64,000 nt of DNA from Telopea speciosissima. Lineage: Eukaryota > Streptophyta > Magnoliopsida > Proteales > Proteaceae. The stretch is from contig NC_057919.1 of assembly GCF_018873765.1 (NCBI RefSeq), forward strand, positions 70,364,984 through 70,428,983. Reading direction: 5' to 3'. This document shows, in pieces, positions 33,213 through 43,521 of this stretch. Below the pieces are notes generated by a model. It saw only the letters and a list, made by a program, of their open reading frames with translations. It did not search any database and was not told where the DNA came from. Numbering within the stretch: the first letter of the stretch is position 1; each line of letters starts with the position of its first letter. Position numbers and translations under genes: made by a program.

Positions 33213-35416
33213 AAAACATAAATGCAAAAAGTTATTTCTAGAATAGAAACTTGACCCATAAACAGAAATGTTATCATGTATGGCCTTAATTCACAAAGCA
33301 AATCTATGGAGGTATCACAAGAATTTCGATCCCCATTTACCTTCATTGAAACATCTAATTCAAAACAATATTGATTGGTTCACCAACAACTCTTTTTTTT
33401 TTTCCCCTTCAAACCAACATGGTCTCTTAGAATAAAGTCTCTAATAAATAGGTAATTTCTTCGTGGCGTAAGAGATGTACTCAGCCATATATATCAGGAT
33501 TGAGTTTCCCTTCACCCGCGGTGAAAAAAGAACATCTTAAGTCACAACATTCAACCTTTGGATTAGACTAGGGAAAGGTGTATTTGACTTCATACGATAC
33601 AAGGTGAGAGTTAATAATGAAACTCCATTGCCTAATAGTCCAATCACAAGGCTATGACGTGGTGCGTGAAAAGACGGTGACAAAAAATTTCTCCTATAAA
33701 CTTACTGTGCTTCCATTTTTTCTTATCGTGTTTCTCTTTGTTGTTCATCATTGTCTTATTGAAATAATTTATTTACCAAAAAACGCATAGAGTTACTTGT
33801 TTTGGGGAGAAGTTCTCTAAGCAAGCGGCATTGGAAACACTCCAATATGAAGCAACTAAATGGTTTTGTTCATGGGGTTAGAGAGGTCATTTCATTTGAG
33901 GAGAGATAGAGAGAGGGCTGCTGCTAGTGTAACGGTGTACCCCCCCCCCCCAAAAAAAAAACCTTCTCTCTTTCTCTTTTTTTTTTTTTGGAGAAAATTA
34001 TCCTTCATCCGCAATTCTAGGTCATTATTACTCTCCCCCTTATTTATTTGAGGTCCAAAATATCCTTTACTATCCTAGCACCCATCCAAGGCCAATGATG
34101 TCCATCAATGAAGAAAATTTTCATTCATCGTGGCTCAAAAATTCAATCTAATTATCCATATAACAATGGAAGGTGATCTTTCCAAAAAGCATAAAACAAA
34201 TTTGAGCCATTCATTTTTAGTTTTTATTTTTTATTTTTTTATTTACAAATAGATCGAGTTGCAAGAGTGCATAATAATGTTCATAGCATTGGTACACATG
34301 TATGGACAAGCACGGGATGTGTGCCAATACATAAAGGAATGAAATTTGACATGTGGCTAATATAGATCATGTGCTCTTTATCCAACCATCGAAACCTACA
34401 CATCATCTATCTATGTGGTAGAATAGAAAAACATAACTTTCTAGCAACAATAATTTGCTCTATCTTTTTTTTTGGCAAAAGGTTTCATGTCTTTGGATGG
34501 GAACAATGGGAGTCAAAATGACTAAATACCCTATCTTACGAATCGTTGTGCACCGCCTTTACATGGCGATGCATGAAAACCTCCCCCACCCCCTTTTTTC
34601 CTAAAAGCACAAACTTAAAATTTTACTTGACTTTGAATCTGAGCCCACGTCTAAGTCCGAATAGAAATCCAGAAACCCTACACCTGCATCCTGTTTCAAT
34701 CTTTATCTCATGATTTAGGGCTGATTTGGTATAATTTCAATTTAAATTTTGAATTGATTTCATGAAATAGTCAACAAATAGATTAGTGGTCAAGACATTA
34801 AAATTGTTTTGGTTGCATCAACATGAAATATTTCAAGAATAAGAAATCCATTTGATAATTCAATTATTGAGAACATAAACAACGAATTGGGTAAAGAGAT
34901 ACATCCTTCACCCATCTCCTTCCTCTTGTCCAATTTTCAGATTCCATTTTCTATAATGGTAAAAGTAAGACGAGAGTTTTATTAAAACAAAAAAAAAAAG
35001 GGGATAAACAGAGAAAGGGGGATGGGTTTGTTGAGATTTCCACCCCCAGTTCCTTTCAAAGAAAAAGAAAATCCAAATCGCAACCTTATCCCACTTCCTT
35101 CTCCCGTAGACCTCCACCTCATTCTATTCCACTTTGTTAGCAGAACACAGAAGTTAGACCCATCTTCCCTTCGTTTTCCACAAACAAAACACCCCCTCAC
35201 AAAGAGTTCTGTAAAAAAAAAAAGGGTAATTTACATATACAATCCCTGAGGCTTAACAAAAGTATAATTTTACCCCAGTTTTGGATAATTCTGCATACTC
35301 CCCTGAGATTTACAAACGTTAACAAATACACACATTTCGTCAATTCATGACTAACAACGTAAAAAATATATTGCGAACCGATAGAATTGTCCTTACAAGA
35401 AAAAAATAAAAAACAA
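33213..35416. other. AT-rich intergenic stretch
   Basis: No gene or complete element is recognised. It holds a C11A9-type homopolymer junction at 33941-33961 and several poly-A/T tracts. From about 35225 it resembles diffuse plant MULE-like terminal sequence (AATTTACATATACAATCCCTGAGGC-type start), but no partner arm is found in the window. Confidence 0.45.
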
Positions 35417-35466
35417 ACCTGCAATTCATCTTCCCCTAAATCGATTGGGGAAGATGAGTTGCAGGT
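35417..35466. repeat. near-perfect 50-bp palindrome
   Basis: Left arm ACCTGCAATTCATCTTCCCC pairs with right arm GGGGAAGATGAGTTGCAGGT with one mismatch, around TAAATCGATT. It could form a 20-bp hairpin. Confidence 0.9.
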
Positions 35467-35504
35467 ATGAGAACACCATGGAAACTGAGACAGTGGCACG
35501 ACAA

Positions 35505-35617
35505 GCGAAGGATCTGGAGCGCCTTGCCCAAGCAAGGGTCAGGCGATCATTCCCCACCTCAATGTGTCTCGACAGCACGGTCCTGCAGGGCTGCTCGGCA
35601 GTAGAGGATCCAAATTG
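35505..35617. mobile_element. MITE (i), right half only
   Basis: From GCCTTGCCCAAGCAAGGG to the terminus GCAGTAGAGGATCCAAATTG it matches the right half of MITE (a), including GACAGCACGGTCCT. The left arm is missing. Confidence 0.6.
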
Positions 35618-35892
35618 CTTTTTCCATCGATTAATCAAGGGGAAATAACATCCCCCTCCCTTATAAGATTTCTTAATATCAACTCAATACCCAAGTTTTG
35701 AAAAATGATAATGCCCTCCCTTACTTTTTAAATATTCTATCAACAGTATCCTAACAGTTAAAAAACACCATTAAGTGATGATGTGGCATGTACAAAATTT
35801 CTAAAACCCCAGATTACCCTTAATATGACTTAATTCCAATTTTGCCCTCTTCAACCTCAAAACCCCTAAAGCAAGCCCAGCAAGGAATCAAG

Positions 35893-36338
35893 GCCGATAT
35901 CTCGACGATATCAAAGTCCCAAAGCACCCAATCCTTAGTTTTACTTATATGGTGTGTATCGTGGGTGATGGAGTTTTATCAGGGAGGGAGACCCCCCTTT
36001 GCACGCAAGAAGTTGCCGTGGCGAGTCTTGATCCTCGTCTGGAAGCCTTCTCTAATGGGCTCCCACTCCACGGAGGAATCAAGCCTCCTAGGCAGAGTTT
36101 GAAGGACCCTGTGACCGGTCATCCCGAGAAGGAAACGTTGGAGGCGATGAGGTAATTTGCCATAGCAGCTCTTGAGACAGATGAAGTTTGGGTCATTGAG
36201 GAACTTGACGGTCCACCTGGCATTCCGAGAAGAGCCGTTCCGTTCTTGGCACACCGATTCTTCATCTTCATCCGCTAGCAGGTATTTATCGTGGTGGCTT
36301 TATAGATGAACGACCTTGGCATTATGGAAGAGTTCCTT
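35893..36338 (-). pseudogene. captured DUF569-domain gene, decayed
   Basis: Minus-strand reading across frames gives ELFHNAKVV, SHHDKYLLADEDEESV, CQERNGSSRNARWTVKF, a FLLGMTGHRVLQTLP block, RLDSSVEWEPIREGFQ, TRIKTRHGNFLRAKGGLPP and KTKDWVLWDFDIVEI. This is the colinear first domain of plant DUF569 proteins (family pattern RLRSHHDKYL, then SSVEWEPIREG, then GGLPPWRNSVTHD, then DWVLWDV), a fold related to actin cross-linkers and of unknown cellular role. The start codon reads AAG, a TAA stands for Arg before SHHDKY, two compensating frame changes flank the K(Y)LTAS site, and TGA-TAA replaces Trp-Arg after GGLPP. No intron is seen in it. It is not functional. Confidence 0.8.
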
Positions 36339-36676
36339 CCCACTCTGATGTTAATCAAATGAAAAACACAGAATCAGATTCCAGAATTTACAGCGAATGA
36401 TATCTGATCAATTCGAGTACTAAAATCACAAACAAGGGGAAAGTAAGGGATTCTGTTACTTGAATCGAACCAGTTAATAGAGAATGATTGTGTTGGTAAT
36501 ATAATTATGAAATGAAACAAAACAAAACAAAGGAGACCCTAGCGAGAAGAGGCGGTTTTCCAAAGGCGTTTGTCGACACAAAAGGAAACTACAAGGTTAC
36601 GTAGAAAATAGAAACACGATTGGAGATAAAGAAGGAAGAAAGGAAGGCAACCAAGGAGGTGAGGGACTGAGGGTGC

Positions 36677-36864
36677 GGACTTAACTCCTCTCAGGTTCCC
36701 TGCCCGATCAGGTTAGTAGGTTCCTCTCATAGGGGGCCAAAAATGATGACTTCACCCCCTGCCCGAACACACTGACCGGGTGGGGTGAGGTCGTCATTTT
36801 TGCCCTCCCTATGAGAGGAACCTACGAACCTGACCGGGCAGGGAACCTGAGAGGAGAAAAATTT
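36677..36864. mobile_element. foldback MITE (h) inside MULE-2
   Basis: Arms of about 80 bp: left CTCCTCTCAGGTTCCCTGCC pairs with right GGCAGGGAACCTGAGAGGAG, continuing through GGTTCCTCTCATAGGG. Centre GTCATTTTTG/AATGATGAC with a CCGGGTGGGGT core. The ATCCTCT-like core reads ACTCCTCT. No 9-bp duplication was found; the limits are approximate. Confidence 0.7.
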
Positions 36865-37216
36865 GAAGCAATGGGGCCAGATTTGACTGAGTGGATCTAC
36901 CTTGCAACCATCAAGCCTGAGGCGGCGAGGCGTCTCAGTCTCTGAACATCTCTGTAACAAATACTAAACTAAAGAAGCAATCGGGCCGATTTTCCAGAAC
37001 CCACATGTTACCTTTTTAGAAAACCAGAAGAAGGAGGAGGAGGGGAGGGCATTATCATCTTTTGAACTGCTGTTTTAACAGCGTTAGCCCCTTAAGGTAC
37101 GGTTGATAGAATATTTAAAAAGTAGGGGAGGGCATTATCATTTTTCAAAAATTGGGTATTGGATTGATATTTAGGAAGCTTAGAGGGGAGGGGGATGATA
37201 TTTCCCCATTAATCCA

Positions 37217-38027
37217 GGGTGAGAAAATGACTCTAGTTCTGTAATGACATTTACGTAAGATCGAGAGAGAGATTATAGTATCAAACATGATAAGAGTAAT
37301 GACATTTACGTGAGTGATTCTGTCAAATGTCTGCCAAAAGCTGTTTCAATATTTCTCTGTGTTTCAAGATCCATTTGGGACAGTGTTACCAAACTCTAAA
37401 CTTCAACTATAGATCGATCAGTCTCACATAAATGAACTGAAAACATTTTAAAAAAAAAAAAAAAATTTTTTTTTGTAAAGAACCTTACGACTGAATGGAA
37501 GTGCAACCAAACCGGGTATAAGAGACTAATTAAACTGGTAATGTAGTGGAGCTTCCCAGAGCCGGTGGCCTGGATTGAATGAATTGGCGTCATTAAAATA
37601 CTAGACAGAAGATTGATGGTATCAAACTATTGAAAACTTTCATTTTTGATCCCCTGACTGACCAAAATGGTCATCAAAACGATTTATAATTAAGGTGAAA
37701 AAAATATAATTTAGATTGGTGGCAGAGGAGGGGAGGTGATTGTTAGAATTTCCATCATTTGCAATTATCTCCTTCCCTTCCCAGAAGGACAACGTTTTGA
37801 TGTTCTTTACTTGATTAATCCGCTTAGGAGATTAAAAAGAAGAGACAGATATATAACATCTACAATTGCTCGACTCTCTCTCTCTCTCATCTCTCTCACG
37901 CTCACCTTTCTTCTCTTAATTTAATTGTACATCGAACCCCCCCCACCACAAATTAAGAATAAGATAAGTACGTTTCTAAATCCATGAAAAAGCTTAATTT
38001 AAAATTGAGATCGATGTAGAAAAGTTT
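37217..38027. other. MULE-2 right flank and displaced PME-B 3' flank
   Basis: 37217-37600 is AT-rich without genes. 37605-38027 is the 3' untranslated and downstream sequence of PME-B, homologous to 17560-17869; it is cut off from its gene by the copia element at 38028. Confidence 0.7.
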
Positions 38028-38707
38028 TGTTAGAAATACTGGAATCAAAAGGAAGAGGACAGAAAGATAGCCTGAGTCGAACGAGAACGCTCTGTCCTTA
38101 AGACAATATTTACACCCTATTATTGCACTAGGTTACAGCAAATCTGCCTCCCAAGATAAAACAGGCTAGACTGATTACTAATTTGCAGAGACAGTAATCA
38201 CTTAAAACTATCAGAGAATTTGTTAATGCATGACTGACTGAAATAGTACCACAAAAATTGAATACTTTGGACTGTCCATTTCACCTTTATTTATAGTGGT
38301 AGATGTACCCCTTCAAGACACCTCATGGAATGGGTGTGTCCATTGACATGAGTGGACAGGATTAAAAGATTCTAATCCAAGCACTTATATGTAAGTGTCT
38401 CTTGAAGATACCCCATGGTATAGGTGTGTCTCTTGGAGATACCCCATGGTGTAGGTGTGTCTCTTGGAGATACCCCATGGTGTAGATGTGTCTCTTGGAT
38501 CAATGGATTAGATTAAAAGATTTTAATCCAAGTGCTATGAATGCACCTATACAAATGGATATGTCTCTTTGAAGGTACAAGTCCCTTAGCCAAAAAATAG
38601 GCCAACATTGAACCAAATAATGAACCAAAATCGCCAAAAAACCAGACCAACATTGAACCAAAGAATGACCCAAAATCGTCCACACAATTATTGAAAAAAT
38701 TCCAACA
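38028..38707 (-). repeat. 3' LTR of the copia element
   Basis: 680 bp. It has three copies of a 31-bp unit (GTCTCTTGGAGATACCCCAT plus GG-GTAGGTGT; 38393-38497), against two in the 5' LTR. Confidence 0.9.
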
Positions 38708-38725
38708 ATTTTCCCCAATTTTTAA
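38708..38725 (-). promoter_or_regulatory. polypurine tract of the copia element
   Basis: On the minus strand AAAATTGGGGAAAAT precedes the 3' LTR. Confidence 0.65.
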
Positions 38726-39400
38726 AATAATTGAGTCTCAGTCAATAACCTCTTTGTACCTTTAAATCATACGTACATAAAGGTGTCTTTCGACTTGAAC
38801 CTTCATGTTGTCAAAATACATTAGGACTTGTCAAAATCAAAGTGGACGAAGCCTTGAACTTAGAATTTATAGCGACAAATCTCATATACTAGACATATGA
38901 TTTACTTGACATAGTTTCAAAAATACCCACACATTTATAGCCTTGTGCTTTCATCTTAGGTTTTCATAAGTGCCTTAGAGACAAGCTTTGAATCTCGCAG
39001 AAGCGGCCCCACTTCCTGCACTTATATAGGTGAATCTAATAATATGCAAATGTATGACTTACATTTCCTATATGACATAGATTCATTAAAGGATTGATCT
39101 TATCCTTTGTCTGTTTCTCCATACATACATGCACTACCTTGAGATGATAAGAGATATTATCTCTACTAATTAAGTGCATAACTGGTTATTACTACAAGTG
39201 TTTTTTCATTGAACTAGATGACTAGTTGTTGGTCTAGTGTTTAGTTGATTTTCAGTTGCAGGTTACCTCTCATTTAAAAGCTTTAAACCCATCTCCCTGG
39301 AAGTCTTCCATACTACATCCCCGCCTAGGCCTTTTGTAAAGGGATCAGTCAAATTTTTCTTTGACTTTACATAACTAATAGTCACAATTTCCTTAATGAG

Positions 39401-40110
39401 TTATTCCCTTACATAGCTATGTCTTAAACGGATATGCCTTGACTTTTCATTGTAAACTTTATTATAAGCTTTTGATAATGTTGCTTCATTATCACAAGAT
39501 ATTGACATAGCAGGCATTGGCTTAGGCCACAGAGAAATCTCTGTTAATAGGTCCCTAAGCCATTCTGCTTCCTTTACTGTCATTGCTAAAGCAATAAACT
39601 CAGACTCCATAATGGAGTGTGAAACCACAGTCTGTTTCTTGGATCCCCAAGATATTGATCCTCCACCCAAAGTAAATATCCAACCACTTGTGGACTTTGA
39701 TTTATCGGATCCTGTAATCTAATTTGCATCTGTGTATCCTTCTAGTACTGCGGAAAAATCCTTATAACTTAATGCATAATTCATTGTGCCCTTTAAGTAC
39801 TTAAGTACTTTAGGAATCGTATTCCAATGAATTTGTCCAGGGTTATGAGTAAACCTACTCAAAACACCAACTGCAAAAGCTATATCAGGACGAGGGCACT
39901 GCATGGCATACATTAAGCTGCCAATGATACTAGAGTATTCCAATTGATATATACAATTTCCTTCATTAGAAGTTAATCTAATAGAATGATCATATGTGGT
40001 AGCAACTGGTTTACAATCCTCATGATTGAATTTCTTTAAGATTTTCTTTATGTAATGAGATTGTGATAAAGAAATAGAATCAGAGGATCTAACAATTTAA
40101 CAAGTTTATT
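39401..40110 (-). pseudogene. copia RNase H and reverse-transcriptase tail
   Basis: Minus strand: SLSQSHYIKKILKKF, MEYSSIIGSLMYAMQCPRPD, IAFAVGVLSRF, then after one stop (about 39718; NAD-W position reads DAN-stop) [39 protein letters not shown] and the catalytic-region ISCDNEAT and [11 protein letters not shown]. This is the RNase H of copia elements, C-terminus complete. Directly upstream the catalytic reverse-transcriptase part is missing. Confidence 0.85.
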
Positions 40111-41214
40111 AATCGATGCTAAAGCAATTAACAATCTAATTGTACTAATTCTAGCAACTGGAGCATATGTATCGAAATAGTCAATACCTTCCTTTTGCTT
40201 AAAGCCCTTGGCTACAAGCCTAGCTTTAAATTTATCAATGGTTCCATCAGCTTTAAGTTTTCGCTTGAAGATCCATTTACAACCAATAGGTATAAATCCA
40301 GGAGGTAAATCTATTAAAACCCATGTTTTATTACCCATTAGAGAATCTATTTCATCATTTATAGCTTCTTGCCAAAAGGCGGAATCTTGAGAATTCATGG
40401 CTTCTCGGAAAGTCAATGGATCATGTTCAACATTATACACACAAGAATATATAACTTCATTTCTATTTTCTTCTACCAAGAATTGATAAAAATCTGGGCC
40501 AAAGGATTTTTCTACTCTAATTCTTTTACTTCTTCTTAGTTCAACACTCTCATTATTCTCAGAGTTTGATTGAGTAGTATCTTGATCCTCCTTGTTTGTA
40601 TCTTCATTCTTTCGTTTCCTAGAGAATGAATCCTCAAAGAACTCAACATCTCTAGATTTCAAAATTATATTTTGGCAAACGGTCTCTGTAGATTCTATCG
40701 TTAGGAATCTATAGGCCTTGCAATGTTGGATATAGCCAATGAAAATACATTCAATTGCCTTTTCACCTAATTTAGGTTTTTTAGGATCAGTTAATCTTAC
40801 TAATGCTCTACATCCCCATACTTTGAAATATCCAAGAGAAGGTTTTCTCTTCATCCAATATTCATAGGGAGTAATATTAGTCCTTTTATGGGGTATGCGA
40901 TTAAGTATATGACAAGCAGTCATTAATGCTTCACCCCATAAATTCTTTGGTAAGTCAGAAGTAAGTAAAAGTATATTCACCATTTCTGTTAGAGTCCTAT
41001 TCTTCCTTTCTGCTACTCCATTCTGTTGAGGACTATAGGGTGCCGTTGTTTGATGGATAATTCCATAAACTTCACAGAAATCATCAGTAGAGAAGTATTC
41101 TCTTTCTCTATCAGTCCGTAAGATTTTAATCTTATGATCTAATTGATTTTCAACTTCGGCTTTGTAAATTTTGAATTTCTCCAAGGCCTCATCTTTAGTC
41201 CTTAACAGGTACAC
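40048..41214 (-). pseudogene. copia integrase core and N-terminal reverse transcriptase, core deleted
   Basis: Integrase: LRTDREREYFSTDDF (second Asp), APYSPQQNGVAERKNRTL (catalytic Glu), MTACHILNRIPHK, ECIFIGYIQHCKAYRF. Reverse transcriptase starts DPLTFREAMNSQDSAFWQEA, IGCKWIFKRKLKADGTIDKF, KARLVAKGFKQKEGIDYFDT and YAPVARISTIRLLIALASI. There the frame jumps straight to the end of the domain: the FLNG-to-YVDD catalytic section, some 150 residues in relatives, is absent. The deletion makes the element dependent on others. Confidence 0.88.
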
Positions 41215-41596
41215 ATGTATATTTTAAACAATCATCTATAAAAGTGATGAAATATCTTTTACCACCTCTAGTTAGAATACCTTCTAACTCACACAAATCA
41301 GAGTGTACCAATTCTAAGAGTTGTGTATTCCTTTCTACTTTCTTAAAGGACTTCTTAGCAATTTTAGACTTGATGCATACAGAACATTTGTCTTGACTAG
41401 AAGATGTGCATTCTGGTAATAAGTCTAATTTAACCATATTTCTCATGCACTTATAATTAACATGCCTAAGTCTAGAATGCCATGTATCAAAAGTAGAAAC
41501 AATATAAACAGAAGATGGATTTTCATTAATCATATTAAACATATACATGCCATTCGGTGTATAACCTTTCCCAACATAAATTCTCCCTTTGGACAC
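41195..41596 (-). pseudogene. copia GAG-pre-integrase zinc finger and integrase start
   Basis: DTWHSRLRHVNYKCMRNMVK and CSVCIKSKIAKKSF form the H-H-C-C finger. LLELVHSDLCELEGILTRGG holds the first catalytic Asp, and RYFITFIDDCLKYT follows. It overlaps the next frame by a frameshift at about 41205. Confidence 0.85.
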
Positions 41597-41607
41597 GATG
41601 ATGTTCC

Positions 41608-41883
41608 CTAACTCAAATAGGATTTTAAATCCATGTTTGTCATTACAGACATTAAATTCTTCCTAATATCAGGAACATGAAGTACATCATTCAAAGTAAG
41701 CTTCTTTCTGGAGGTGAGATTCAGAACCACTGTGCCTTTACCTATGACCTTAGCAGTTGAAGAATTTTTCATAAAGAGATCTTGTCCATCTGCTATAGGT
41801 TCATAAACTTTGAATAGATTTTTGTTCTTGGCAATGTGTTTGGTTGCACCAGAATCTATCCACCATTCCTCATCATCACCCAC
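41608..41883 (-). pseudogene. copia protease
   Basis: [20 protein letters not shown] contains the DSG-A-T active site of copia aspartic proteases, followed by GKGTVVLNL and [17 protein letters not shown]. It ends in a frame change near 41640 before the GAG-pre-integrase region. Confidence 0.85.
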
Positions 41884-41917
41884 TGTATATACCTCAGATA
41901 TTATAGCAGTCCAATCA

Positions 41918-42796
41918 TCATTTCAACCATGTTGGCTTGGTCCTTCTGTTGCTTCTCCTTGAGAAAGACTCTACACTATTTCTTGAAATGATCGACTTTT
42001 CGCATTTCCAGCAAGCCGCTTTAGGGTTAGTAAAACGACCCTTCTTCTTTTCTGAAACAGATCCTTTCCCATAAAACTTTCTCTTTTTGCCCTTAGAAGA
42101 TGCATTTTCTATAACATGAGCCTTTGGAGATTTTTCCTCCAATTCAAGTTTATTTAATTTACGAGAATTCTCTTCAACTTGGATATACTTTATTAACTCT
42201 TGCATAGTCATTGCATCTTTCTTTTGTTTCAACTCTTTTCGACAGTTTTTCCAAACAAGAGGTAACTTAGAAATAATTGTAGATACTTGGAAAGACTCAT
42301 TAAGAGAATGGCCCTCAGAGATTATTTGATTCATGAGATCTTGCAACTCATAAGTTTGTGAAATAATAAACTTATCACCTACCATTCTGTAATCAAATAA
42401 CTTACTTACAAGAAACTTCTTGTTGCCAGCATCCTCAATTTTGTACTTTTTGTCAAGATCCTCCCACAGTTCTCTCGACGTGCTGTCTGCAAATTTGGGC
42501 CCATACACATCATAAAGTGTGTTTGACAACCCATTGAGAATGTAGCCCTTGCACATGAAGTCGTCTTATTCCCACTTCTGGCGCTGCTATTTATGTACTG
42601 GTGTTTCTCCACTTGAAGTTTTTCCAGTGGTGTTTGTCGGTGCTGTTGGCTTCTCTTCATTCAGAACATGTGCAATCTTCAAAGCAGTGAGGAAGAAATT
42701 CATCTTCCCTTTCCAATGCTTAAAGAATGAACCATCAAACTTGTCCAGTTTGGTGATCTCGTTCCCAGGTATTTTCATCACTGTTGTCTCCTCCAT
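41918..42796 (-). pseudogene. copia gag
   Basis: ATG at 42796, only 22 bases behind the 5' LTR. KLDKFDGSFFKHWKGKMNFF, then two stops near 42590-42560, then KGYILNGLSNTLYDVYGPKF, ELWEDLDKKYKIEDAGNKKF, FKISQ-like TYELQDLM and KLPLVWKNCRKELKQKKDA (UBN2-type gag), and the zinc-knuckle start AACWKCEK. The remainder of the knuckle is disrupted. A coat protein; broken in this copy. Confidence 0.87.
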
Positions 42797-42800
42797 TGAT

Positions 42801-42903
42801 CAAATACTGTCTTAAGATTGTTAGAAATACTGGAATCAAAAGAAAGATGACAGAAAGATAGCCTAAGTCGAACGAGAACGCTCTGTCCTTAAGACAGTAT
42901 TTG
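42801..42903 (-). other. 16-base inverted repeat spanning the LTR/leader junction of the copia element
   Basis: CAAATACTGTCTTAAG at 42801-42816, between the LTR end and the gag start, is the exact reverse complement of CTTAAGACAGTATTTG at 42888-42903 inside the LTR. It occupies the place where a tRNA primer-binding site is expected; no such site is recognised there. Confidence 0.75.
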
Positions 42904-43517
42904 CACCCTATTACTGCACTGGGTTGCAGCAAATCTGCCTCCCAAGATAAAACAGGCTGGACTGATTACTGATTTGCAGAGATAGTAATCACTTAAAACT
43001 ATCAGAGAATTTGTTAATGCCTGACTGACTGAAATCGTACCACAAAAATTGAATACTTTGGACTATCTATTTCACCTTTATTTATAGTGGTAGATGTACC
43101 CCTTCAAGACACCTCATGGAATGGGTGTGTCCATTGACATGAGTTGACAGGATTAAAAGATTCTAATCCAAGCATTTATATGTAAGTGTCTCTTGAAGAT
43201 ACCCCATGGTATAGGTGTGTCTCTTGGAGATACCCCATTGTGTAGGTGTGTCTCTTGGATCAATAGATTAGATTAAAAGATTCTAATCCAAGTGCTATGA
43301 ATGCACCTATACAAATGGATATGTCTCTTTAAAAATACATGTCCCTTTGAAGATACATGTTCCTTGGATATGTCTCTTTGAAGGTACATGCCCCTTAGCC
43401 AAAAAATCAGGCCAACATTGAACCAAATAATGACCCAAAACCGTCAAAAAATCAGACCAACATTGAACCAAAGAATGACCCAAAATCGTCCACACAATTA
43501 TTGAAAAAATTCCAACA
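42819..43517 (-). repeat. 5' LTR of the copia element
   Basis: 699 bp. In PME-B orientation it begins two to five bases behind the gene's stop codon, so any termination signal it holds would act on PME-B transcripts. Confidence 0.9.
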
Positions 43518-43521
43518 AGTT

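Larger units (their letters stand above)
35639..37207. mobile_element. MULE-2: Pack-MULE carrying a DUF569 gene copy
   Basis: Terminal inverted repeats of about 125 bp: left GGGGAAATAACATCCCCCTC, right (inverted) GGGGAAATATCATCCCCCTC, continuing through AAAAATGATAATGCCCTCCC and TTTTTAAATATTCTATCAAC. A 9-bp duplication with one mismatch flanks it: attaatcaa (35630-35638) and attaatcca (37208-37216). 1,569 bp, no transposase. The interior carries a minus-strand DUF569 coding segment and a nested foldback MITE (h). The termini differ from MULE-1 and MULE-3, so it belongs to another family. Confidence 0.78.
38028..43517 (-). mobile_element. Ty1/copia retrotransposon directly behind the PME-B stop codon
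   Basis: 5,490 bp, transcribed in the same direction as PME-B. Target duplication agttt (38023-38027 and 43518-43522) is exact. The right copy overlaps the last base of the PME-B TAA codon. LTRs of 699 bp (5', 42819-43517) and 680 bp (3', 38028-38707) start TGTTGGAA and end TTCTAACA. Gag, protease, integrase and part of reverse transcriptase/RNase H are present in copia order, but the reverse-transcriptase core is deleted and several stops occur. Non-autonomous. Confidence 0.92.

Noticed and set aside
36668..36873. 9-bp duplication for MITE (h)
   Set aside because: The flanks tgagggtgc and gaagcaatg do not match; either the ends are placed wrongly or the site has decayed.
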